Under the pieces are notes generated by a model that saw only the letters and a program-made list of their open reading frames with translations, made no database searches and had not been told where the DNA came from. Shown in pieces: positions 1 through 11,500 of a stretch of 64,000 nt of DNA. The position numbers were made by a program, and so were the translations under genes. Each line of letters starts with the position of its first letter. The stretch's first letter is position 1. Where the stretch lies: assembly GCA_029204225.1 (NCBI GenBank), contig CM055098.1:56380901-56444900 (forward strand). The letters are read 5' to 3'. Source of the DNA: Diphasiastrum complanatum. Taxonomy: Eukaryota; Streptophyta; Lycopodiopsida; Lycopodiales; Lycopodiaceae.

Positions 1-1103
1 ATAATATATCTGTACATCTTGATCATATGTTATCATAAGAGCACTTTCCAAGGTTCATGGAGGCTTTAATTTTCAACGACCCTTTGACCTTGTCCCTCTC
101 ACCGGATCCCTTTCCCATAAGCGAGCCATCCTTTTGACAGTTCTATCGCAGAACCCAGATTGATTTTGACTAGGCACTTTGATTGGTGACCAACAATCTA
201 ATACAACAGATATTTTTCTAGCAGCAACGATTGAATTTGATCTGATCAGTGATCCACTTCTCGCTTGTCTCATTTGTCATCGAATGCCTATTGAAGGCAA
301 AATCCTTAACGACAGAGCTCAATAAGCTCCCTTTGATGTCCATCATTGATTCTCTACAGCGATCAGGTTTTTCCAGGATTCTCTATCGCTGCTTCCCTGA
401 GCAGCATTCCTGAAATCCATTTTTGTTCAGCAATTAGCCTTCAAAGAATTTTGATTTTTTTTCGACAGTTTCTTCTCAACCTATTTAGGTATCCTTTCTA
501 GTGATTATTTTCCTTCTTGGATTTTGAATCAGTTGTCAGGTTTTACAGATCAACCGAAAAAATTTCAAAGATCCTTATATTTCAATGGCTGACCAATAGA
601 TACTTGATTTGCATTTTTCCAGCTAGCTATTGCAGTCTGTCTATATTGTCCTTGGAGGAGAATTAAACCATTCTTCCATAGAATACTATTGAGTGGTTTT
701 ACCACTGTCCCATCCAGCTTCAGCACACTGCACCTGCTCATGCTAGTACAAGCTCAGATTCAGACAACTTGAAGGACATAGCACATCAGCACAGCTAGAT
801 CTGGTCAACAGAATCTTGTCATGATTTCATATAGGTCGTGCACAGATTACGTTACTCTTAGCCATAGAAGCCCGTTCAAAACGGGAACACGTTCCAGAAT
901 TGGACTCTGTTTCAAAACATTGGTCATTTTTTGTAGTTTTTTTTAAAATGCTTTTTCTATTTAATTTTTGCAATTTATTTTTTTAAAATTGTAGAAAATA
1001 GGGGTTAAACCAGTAGTAAAATCAGATCTATAAAATTACACATTGTAGAATTAAAAAATTGTGTGTGTGTAAAATAGAAATATAGAACATCAGGGAATCT
1101 TAC
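1..1103. other. RECQSIM intron 6 sequence, no gene seen
   Basis: Lies immediately downstream of the exon 6 donor on the minus strand. I looked for the next SIM block (the helicase domain 2 start) on the minus strand and did not find it. Short open frames here show no family features. AT-rich, with a short GT run near 1060. Confidence 0.6.
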
Positions 1104-1417
1104 CATCAAAGTCCCCTTGTGTCCTCTCCATGTCTTCCTCATCTTCTTCAGCTTCAGATTCTGTAGCATGGAAACTGTTTGACTGTAGACAATTTTGAGA
1201 AGACGTCCCACTCTTGCCATCAGGGAGGCTCGTTTTACAAGTTTGATTTGTTTGGGCACTAGGTGACATGATAACATCAATCACAATTCTGCTGGAATTT
1301 TGTTGTCCAGAATCCCTGCTCACAGGCATATCCTGCCTATAATTACCATACATTTCAATCAACTCCTTGAAAATCAGCTTGATAAGATGCGCATCGGGTG
1401 GTCTTGCTGTGATGCAC
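1104..1417 (-). CDS. RECQSIM: RECQSIM exon 6 (acidic insertion), with apparent frameshift
   Basis: The acceptor GAAACAG opens a segment reading [16 protein letters not shown], which matches the SIM family after FRPNLKFS. The next family-like block, [12 protein letters not shown], and the acidic run [14 protein letters not shown] lie in another frame. The change falls at a T4 run (A at 1370-1373 on the plus strand), and one base fewer would keep the frame. An alternative acceptor at TTTTCAAG|GAG would also stay in frame but drop the conserved 17 residues. Donor GATG|GTAAGATT at 1103. This is either a real lesion or a homopolymer base-call error. Confidence 0.75.
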
Positions 1418-4400
1418 CTGTTTCAAAAAACAAATTTCATCTGAGGGTTTCTTGCTTCATAATATCCTCTATTTCCTGTCCTGCATAACTATAGAAATGT
1501 TTCCACCCACCACCATGATTGTTTGAGCCATTACTTTCACTCTCACCTTCTCCTCTCTCAAATACTAATAATCAGATTCTTTTCCTCTATTCAATGTGAC
1601 GCACGAGAAAAGTACTAGTAAAATGGCTGTAGCTAAGACTCTTGACTGTTTCCATGCGTTTATTTGATGTTTTCCTCTCCTACTACAGGCTGTCTGTCTG
1701 TGCATAAATTTGAAACTCGCAATGTTGCACATTCCTGCCAAAACTTCACTACAAACAATGTCCAAACATGCTGTCAGTAAAACTAGGGCTTTCCTATTTC
1801 TCAAAGAAATGATCAGTAGTGCTGGAATCGTTTTTCAAAAGTTTTAGAGTTTAATCATGGGAACTGGATCTTCACGTTCAAGGACAGAGGACGTGACTCT
1901 TGTTGAACTCAAACATTTGGTGGAATAGATAGAACATATTTAAAATCCACTTGCTTCATAGCAGACATAAAGCTAATAATATAACAAAGTGTCTCAGGCA
2001 ATTAACCAAGATATTTTGCAAACCAAAAAGCAGGAGTGGATGGAAACTGAAATTGAGCACGGGGCAGTCTGAATTGAAGCAACCCATTTGTTGAATAGGA
2101 AATGGAAGACCATCAGGTCCACCCATTACTACAGGATGCTCTATCGAGATACTGAACTGATTGGGGCCCTACATATCAGTCCAAGGTGCAAAAGCCAATC
2201 AGGTGCTAGCTGTCAGTCCAGTCAGTGACCCATTATACGTGGCCACTACATTTAACACAAGTCTATGTGATCTGCCAATGTTTAGATGAGGGGAAATATC
2301 CTCCATTCTCACCTCCAAAGAGACATGCCTGGTCACCACTTGACACTTTGAAAGGAATAGACTTCCTTGATGAAGGAGAACCAAGCTTTCATGGAGCTAG
2401 CAAGAAATATGACAATCATTATGAATACTCAAGAACATCAAACATTTGAGGAGGCTGCTCAACACAAGGCTTGGCAATAGAAGAGGAGTACAACTCTATT
2501 CAAGGGAATGAGACTTGGCCATTGGTGGAACTTCCCAAAGGAAAAGCTTCTAATGCATGCAAGTGGGTCTGTAAGACCAAATTCAATGCCGAAGGCACTA
2601 TTGATAAACACAAGGCAAGGCTGGTAGCAAAAGCTATGCACAACGAGAAAATATTGACTATGAGAAGACCAATAGTCAAGTAGCCGATGTATTTGCCAAA
2701 CCTCTTAGTAGGGCGATTGCAGAGAAATTTCAAAATTCTTAAAGAAAAGGCCTTACACACTCTGCGTTGCAAAATTTAGCGAGCTCCTAGGAGTAAGAAA
2801 AAATAGCTCTTAAGGGGAACTGTTAGAATAGAGGCCTATTTTGACAATGTTCTTTAGGCCCATGTTTGAAAACTTTGTACTTGGACCCATGGTCCATGTT
2901 ACACAAAATAAACCTTTGTACTTGAGCTAAGTTCTCTTTAGGGACCAAAGTGGGCCAGTATTTAAAGTGACATTGCCTACTAACATAAGCCACTTTTTGT
3001 CAAGCGCCCTTTCCACTAAAAACAGTAACTTATGGAGGAGGAGACTATATATGTGACGGAGGAGGACTCTCTACGAAGAGAAGAGGCCAATTTATGTGTT
3101 TTATGCTTTGCTGATGAAGAATTTTCCAACCGTCAAATGACTTATGCCTAGATGTTATTTTGCTCAGATAAGGTGTCCATTATGTTACGTGAAGTTTCTA
3201 TTTGTGAAGAAAATAGTTTGTTTGATGTACAAATCATCTACAACTTGTTCTACAAGCTAAGAAGCTGAAGTTTGTATTTTCAAACATCTTTGCATATCAT
3301 CTAGAATGTCCGCCCCACCCCCCTTGTTGTAAAGTTGACTCGGGTGCACCCAGTGTGACCTGTAAGACTCTAAGGGGTGACACTCCCTAAAGTCCCAGAG
3401 AAAGTTAGGAAGTCAAGGATTGAGCCTCCGACCTGTGGTGAGCCAATCAAGTAGTCACAAGTCATGAGCTAGCTCTGGAGCTCTAGTCATGGCCTAGTCA
3501 GCACCTGGGACCCATGTCCAGGAGGAGCCAAGTTGATTCTGCCCGCCAGGACGGCTCCCGGGACCCATATCCGGGAGCTAGACTGATTCTGCCAGGCTTG
3601 CCAAGCTTAATCAGCAAAATGAAAACTAAGTCCAGAAAAGTGTGCTTTACAAAACAAAACTATATTCTAGGACAGAGGGGGCGCGTCGAATCACACCAGA
3701 ACTATAGGGGGGAGTATGGCAGACAGAAACTTGGGCAGCTAGCGCCAGGAATCCAGTTGCAGGTCTCAGCTCCCTCTACCAGCCAGGCACAATGCCCAGC
3801 ACGTGTTGGTGGCCCCGAGACCACCAACACATATGAATGTATGAATGTAACGTCTTCCAAATATAATAAAGTTGATCCTTGGGGATGATTACCATTTCAG
3901 TTTCACCTCCGGGATTGGTCCAAGTGAAGGATCCTTACTACAACCTTTTTTGCGTCGTTGGCACCTAAGGGTCCACGCCACCGACATGAGGCCCACCACT
4001 ATGCCATTTCGTCAGTTTGGCGACCACCATGCCTTGGGATTTCATGAGTGACTTGTCTTTGCCTTTGGCTACCTTTTGGGGACGGATTCTGAGTTGGCTT
4101 TCAGGTTGGTTGGGATTCCAGGTTTCCTAAATCTGAATGGTTGGGCATGTTGCATTTTTCTAAGTTGGCTTTTCAGTGAGTTCATGACGTTGTCTTGGAG
4201 AAACCGCTCAAGTCCCAGCGCCCTTTGAGGTGCCGGCGCAACATTTGGTATCAGAGCGGTCAGCTACGCGAGTCTCACATGGATGGCCACTTTTGGGACT
4301 CGTCAGGACAACCGTTGTGCAAGGTGTTGCCCACACTGTAAGCACGGGTGCGTCCACGGTCGGGGTGGTCGGCAAAACGAGGGACTTGATGAGACAAGGT

Positions 4401-7400
4401 GCTACACTTGATGTGTAAGCACAGTCTGTTCTCGCGATTCGGGCCTGGCACCTTGGCACTGTCTGCACGTAGGACAGATGAGGCAAAGTGTTGCCTAGGT
4501 AGGCGAAAGCACGGTCTGTGCCTTGTGGGGTGAGGGGTGACATATTCGAACTATACGTGTTAACCATTGATACAGAGATGCTTCTCGAATTCGGGTGGTT
4601 AGCTATCGGTGTAGGATAGCTGCCAGTCGTTCAGCTATGAGGGTTGTTGACCAGTTTTAATGGGGTGTTACTGAGACAATGTGTTGCTTAATGGGGAAAG
4701 CAATAGATTTGTGTGGGCACGGCTAGGAAAAGGTTCTACGTCCGGTCTCAAGGGGGAAATGACTTGAGAGGGATCCGCTGTGTTAGCTTTGGTTGGTATG
4801 TTTGTTTGTTGTGTGCTTGCTTGGACACAAATGACCTGGTTCTTGCTTGGCTCTCAGGCGAGTTGATCACACTCATTTGAGGAGGAGATACTTTTGTATT
4901 GAATCTGACTTTATAAAGAAGAAAAAGAGAGCTGTGGGGGCCCAGACTACACAGGAGAGAGTTTTCAAAGAAAAGGAAATCAGTCTAGTGGAAGTGCACC
5001 TCTTATCAGGATGGATGATCACCTTGATGAATCGTGAGCATTAACAAACGGAGAAGAGCAATGTCGAGAGTATGGCCCCCGCAAGCACCGAGATGGCGCC
5101 AGATCCAAATCGAGAAAGAAAGAGCGTATGCACGCCCCAATGGCACCCCCTCAAGAAGAGTTGGTGCCCCTTTTGAACTTGCACCAAGAGACGAACCGGT
5201 ACCAGAGGCACAACAAGACCTCTTTGAGGTGAAGATGCGTCAATATTTATCAAGCGCGATGGCGGCTATGCTTAGTGAGGTGAAGAAGGATAGAGAAATA
5301 GAAAGGAAAGAATGGCAAGCATTCATGCGAGCCATGAACCACAGTCAATTTGACCTTGCTAGAGAAATGAGAGATGGGCAAACACAACTCGAAGCCAGGT
5401 TTGAAGAGCTGGAGACAACAAAAGGGAATGCAGGGGCGCCTCCTCCACTCAGACCAAGGGATACACCAGCACGAAATGGGGAAGGCCCAAAGAAGACTGC
5501 TAAAGTAAAGGCTCCGCCGACTTTCAAAGGAGAACGTGATGTTCGAGTTGTGGAGGATCGATTGTTTCACATGGACCATTACTTTCGCTTGATGAACACT
5601 CCTGAAGAAGAGAGAGCAGACTTGGCGATGGCATATTTTCAGGGCTACACAACAAACTGGTACCGAGTGGCAAGGATGCAATTCTGGACATGGGATGCGT
5701 ACAAGAATGTGTTACAAGAGGAGTTCATACCTAAAGATTCACACCTGAGGTTGAGGGCAGATTATCAGGACTCAGGCATAAAGGTTCACTACGAGAGTAC
5801 ATGAACAAATTCAAGCAGAGCGTATGGGTTATTGAGGACATGTCAGAAGCCGACAAGACCCACTACCTCTTGTCTGGAATGCGGACTTGGACCCGGCGAG
5901 CAATAGATAGCTACATGCCCAATGACTTCAACTCAACTATTCGGGCGGCTGAAATGGTTTGCGATTATGAGACCGCACTGGCGCCAACTGCCCCTTCAAC
6001 GGCACCAAAAGTATTTAGTCGATCCACATCGAGTCTAAGCTTCTTTCCAAGGGGGGACTCAACTTCAAATGGCAACCAAGCCTCAAGTAGCGTGAACAAA
6101 TTCCCAGCAAGAACAGGATTTGGCAACCAAGGCAGCAGTGCAGGGAATACTTTTCAAAGAAGGAATAACTTTGGTCCCTCAGCTAGTCACAGCAACAGCT
6201 CACCAACAGTGGGTCGTTCCCTATGTTGCTTTAACTGTCAACAGCAAGGTCACTGTTGGAGGTCGTGTCCCAAGCCGTTCAATAAACAAATCATGGCGAC
6301 GACCTAAATATTCGATAAGATAGAAAGAGAGGCATCCGATCAAGCTGACTATGAACAAGACGACGAACAAGACCCAAAAATGGATTTGACGGAGTCCGAC
6401 CTAAATGCCCTACAACAAATAGGGGCACTTGCGGCGTATCGTGAACATCTCATGGCGACTCTTGCAAGAGGATCGAAGTTGTTGTACCTGAAAGGCTGCA
6501 TTCAAGGCAAGATCACTCACTTCATGGTAGATTTGGGAGAATCGCACAACTACCTATTTAAAAGTTTGGCAAAGGAATTGGGCATTCAATGTGAAGAAAA
6601 TGCGGCCCCTATCTGTGTGGAGACCGCCAAAGGCCCAATGACAACTTGTAGATTGGCAACCAATTTGCCCATCTCATTAAGGACTTGGAAAAATTGACTA
6701 ACGTTCACAGTCTTGAAGATGAATGCTTTCGACGCCATCTTGGGACTAAGCTGGTTTAACAAACACGTGGTTGCCTTCTTGGCAAAAGGGGTTAACCTTG
6801 TGTTATTATATAATGGTAGAAGACCTTGCATCGTCAGAGTTGTGCCAGAAGATCAACTAGAGACAAACGATACAACTGAACCTGAGCCAGCCATTCCTTC
6901 AAATCTCATTCACCTCTTTAACGAAGGAGAACTAGCAGAGACAAATCAGGCAACAAGGATCAAACGGAGCCAACATTGCCTGCAACTTCTACATCAAAGA
7001 TGGATCTGAGTGCTGATTCCGAGCTCAAGGAGCTCAACTTGTGCGACCAATGACAAATATAGAGTCCAAGGGGACTCATTCGGATGTGCTGAAAAACGAC
7101 ATATCTTGAGCTCAACGGAGCTCCCAGGTACCTTTTCTTTCCATGTTAATAAAGCAGGCCGCCAGTTTCATGGGGTCTAAGTACTTTAACTAATGTTGCA
7201 GCTTTAGGTTTCACGTACGTGAACTAGATCTACACTTTTCCTGTGCTAAGTGCAAAAGTGATTTGTTATTTTAAAGTTGGTCTTTTCCGGCCTATGAATA
7301 AAGTCCGTGTCTTTGATGAGGTTAGATGAGTAAGCTACATTGAAAAATAGCCATGTATGATGAGGCATTTCTTAGGCATTGATTGGGCATGAGCACTACT

Positions 7401-8505
7401 TGCCCTTATGTTTGGCTATCTCCATATATGATGTCGACTAATCTTGTGAGCATTAACCTTGGCTGAGTTTTATGTTTGTGCACATTGCTGCTCATTGAAG
7501 GTCATAGGTAGTGTATCTTAGCTCCACAACTAGTCTTACAACATTCTTGAATCTAGAACAAGGGTAACAACTTCCTATAGATCGAACTTATTCTACGGGC
7601 AAATATTGAAATTATTGCAATGGAGACTAGCTCAACACCCAATAACCAAAGTCACAACAACCTTTTATGCCATAACAAGCTAGAATGTAAAATGTGGTCT
7701 ACATACATATCAAAGAATTGAAGTCTGAAAGATAATAAGAATGGATTTATGGATTCAATAACTAAGATAAAAAGATTCATAGAAACATAGGAATGCATAG
7801 AATGTTGGCATAATCAATCACGTGCAAAAAGAAGAAATGTTGCACTATGAATTTGTACAATCAAAGCATCCAATTAAATGGAGTACACAAAGAAAATTGT
7901 GCTATGCAAACTCATGACCACTAACAATCATGCTTGTCTTCATACTTACTGAAAACTTCAAGTTCGGCCTAAAAAGGGTTGTAACAATTATTTTTGGCCC
8001 AGTTTTGTCAATGCCAAGTGATTCTAAGATATCTGCACGAACACGTTCAGTTGCAGTTGCAGTAAGAGCCATTATAGGGATGGTCCTTCTTGAACCTTCA
8101 TTAGCATCCATTCTGAATTTTTCCCTTATAACTGACAATCGCCTGCCAATCAAAGAAAATATTGACCACATTGCCATTACATATTCAATACTCTAAGTAT
8201 AAACTTGAAAACCCAACCATTTACATATAGTGATTCACCAATGAGGGCACAAAACAATTTTTCTAATCCTAATATATTGGCATAAACAAAATTGGTATTG
8301 TAAAAAGATCTTGTTATTAAAGCTAATTTTCAATTTTAACATTCGCTTGTTCAAGCATAGCAATTCTTTCAACAAGAGATGCAATTTCTTTTCCCATGTT
8401 ATCCATTTCTTTGATCACAAAATCTAAGACTATAGCAAGTGGACTTGATCTTGGTGAATAGACCACCATATTGATGCTTGAGAAGGAAGTAGTGAAAGCA
8501 GCAAT

Positions 8506-8565
<60 letters not shown>

Positions 8566-11500
8566 TTATTAATGTCCATGGGATACCCTAGGTACATAGG
8601 ACTGAAAAAAGGTAGATGTCAAGTATGCCCAGTGGGAGTGTGAAAGCTCTACCACCCAAAAGAAACAAGATTACAGTAAAACAGGAAATCGTGCTAGGCA
8701 CAAGGAGAGTCAATCCTCATAGATGTCTCTCCGCCTGTGAAAGAATGATGTAAAGTATGTTGTGGCACTGTCTCTGAGCGAACTGCGTCTCTCTGTTGCC
8801 GAGTGGATGGTCGGTGGCGTCTATGCTGCCGTGAAGCTGTAGGCTATGGCCTACGGGCTGGTTGTCTCTCTGGTCGTCGACACTGTCTCTGCCGTCGGTG
8901 TATGGTGGCAGTTGGAATCTCAGCCTCTCCATCAAAATCACTACTCTCCTCCCTCCATATGGAGAGATTCTGTTCCACATACTATGTGCAGAACCCTACT
9001 ACCAGATGCTTACTATACTCTGCTACTGCCTCCCGAGTTGTTTTATATTCTGCTGAGACTTGGTGCCCTGATTTATCACGTGATACATGGAGGGATCTTA
9101 CTCATATCCAGATTCTCATGCTTAGCAGGATGATCCGGGCTAAGCCCTCGGTGCCACGTGATATCATACTAGCAGAGTTTGCTTCCCCTCCCTTAGTTAT
9201 TTTCTTCACAGGGTATCAGATCTAGATACTTCCAAATACGTTGCTGCTGCTCTCACCTCATCTCGTACCATTGTTGGACAGGGAGCCAAGCATTCCTGGT
9301 ATAGCAGTGTCTCAGCCGTTTTTCAGACTTGGGGGTTATCTGAACTTGATCTTTCGAGCGAGACCCATGCTTATATCAGACGGCAGATTTACCGGAGCTA
9401 CATACACACTATATGGTCACATCCCGATCCGGATAGGGTCAAGATACATTTTTATGGCACACATCTATTACGGCTGGATGCTACGGGCATGCCTATCCTT
9501 CCAGCTTATCTTTCTCACCCGCTATCCTTTGGTCTGAGATACCGTATGGGACAGCTCCAAGTCTCTCCTCACCAGCTTGCTATTGGGACAGGTAGATACA
9601 CAGACACTCCAAGATTGCAGAGGATATGTCAGCTTTGCTCTCTTCAGGAGGTGGAGGATGAGTTTCATTTCATCTTTCGTTGTCCAGTATATTATGAGAT
9701 CAGAGGACAATACCATTGTTTATACAGGGATACTTCCCTCACGTTGAGATCCTTCCTCGAGTATCCAGACCCTGGATGTGTAGGTCTTCTTTTGAGAGAG
9801 ATGTATACTCTACGAGCTTCACTTCTACCTACGCTATCAGATATGGATCACAATCAGCAGGCTCATATTACCCAGTTCTTCCAGAAGCGAGACAGGGAGG
9901 ATATTTCAATTGAGGATTTTGAAGTCCGCGTTCGAAGATCGAAGACACAGAGAGTTTCACACGCTTCTGCCAGATCCAGTGCTACCAGGTCTTCACGTGC
10001 TTCCCGCCAGCTTACATCACGCTCCAATACTACCATCACTCGTTACTTTCAGCTCGCTTGTAGCTAATCTCCTCTGCAGAGCAGGTGGTCAAGCTCTTGC
10101 ATTGTACCCTCTCAAGCTGGTGGTGATACTTTTATTTTCTTAGAGATAGAGAGATAGATATACTAGTTCTTTTCTTTTCAAATGTGGACAATGCTCCTCA
10201 TGCTTGTATTCTCTTTTTTGTCTTATGTACCTTTGGGTACCAAAAGACATTAATAATAATTCTAATTCTCATCCCTACTCGCTAATCCACGCCCTGTTCT
10301 GATCCCCGACTACCCTCGCTGATCCATGTCTACCCTGCCTACACTGTCTCGTTGATCACTACTGCATTTCCTATTACTGCCTGTCTTGCCTCACTAACTG
10401 ATGTAGAGGCTTGCACCTATTCCTATCCCTCGCTGATCATCTATCCCTGCCTATTTTCTATCTAGATGTCCTTGCTACCCGTAGCCCTCAGCTCTTCCTC
10501 CTCTTTCTCCTAATCCCTCTACTCCTCCTCAGTTTGTGTTATCTAAAGCCTCACCTCTCACTATGCCTCGCTCTATTCTACCGGAAGACATTCATTATCA
10601 TGTAGGGCACTTGTATGCACTATTTTCAGAAGTGCTTCCAACCTTGAGAAGCAAGTGGAAGAGACGAAATCATGGGCAGCACTGTTCAAGAAAGATAATG
10701 GTATGGTAGATTTGCCTACGAATGTTTCAATTGACTCACGATTAGAAAGCATGTTTTGGAGCAAGAAAAAAGAGCCAAAAAAGCTCTTAATATTAGAGTG
10801 AGAGGCATTCCAAATGTTGGAAAACCGCTAGAGGAGGCCCTGGATTTGCTTGTCAATAAACTCTCACACTCAATGGAGGGGTTTGAAACTGCTTGGAGAG
10901 GCAAATATGATGGAAACTTCGAGCCAAGCTGAAAGGGACCTTTATTTTCATGGATGATGATTAAGCTCATACCCAATGGCTAGCAAGAAAAAAAATCATA
11001 CAAGTGGCTAAGGAAAAAGGGCAACGGGTGGTGTTTATTGACGGCAAGCCACGATACTATGACCGCTCACTATAGGGAATCCGGGCCCCCGGGGATAGGA
11101 GCAGCCCGAGATCCCTTATGACGCTTCATATTGGATTTTGGAATTGTAATGGCTTTCTCTCTTCCTCTTCCACAGGTGACCTGCAGTCCTATCTTGCTCG
11201 TAAGGATATTTTACTTCTAGCAAAAACTCATAAGTCTCAATTTCGTCCTCTTCCTATGGTGACAGATTTCTCTTGGCACTCGGTATTTAGACCATTCCTA
11301 CGAGGGAAGACCTCCAGAGGCTCAGGTGGGGTGGCATGCTTATACAGGGACCGGTAGAGTCATACCCTAGAGTGGATGATTTGTTGGATGCATTAAAGGG
11401 AGCTAGCGTTTTTTCAAAGATAGATTTACGTTCAGGATACCATCAAATTAAGGTCAAAGAAGAGGATCAGCATAAAACAGCTTTCCGAACTGACAGGGGA

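Larger units (their letters stand above)
3325..7317 (+). mobile_element. Gag-PR-only LTR retrotransposon, copy 1 (3' truncated)
   Basis: Same family as the complete element at 28791-34041: 919-bp 5' LTR, initiator-Met primer site, leader, then one gag-protease reading frame and no RT, RNase H or integrase. Similarity to the complete copy continues through the post-ORF region to about 7317 and stops before the polypurine tract, so the 3' LTR is missing. Sits in RECQSIM intron 5 in the opposite orientation to the gene. Confidence 0.82.

Noticed and set aside
73-273. A further RECQSIM exon at the left edge.
   Set aside because: The minus-strand frame shows none of the expected helicase domain 2 motifs and no convincing splice sites.
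11060-11085. CTCACTATAGGGAAT resembles the 3' half of a T7 RNA polymerase promoter.
   Set aside because: The upstream half differs at several positions and the site sits between LINE ORF1 and ORF2 remnants; no vector sequence surrounds it. Coincidence or a cloning-like artefact cannot be shown.
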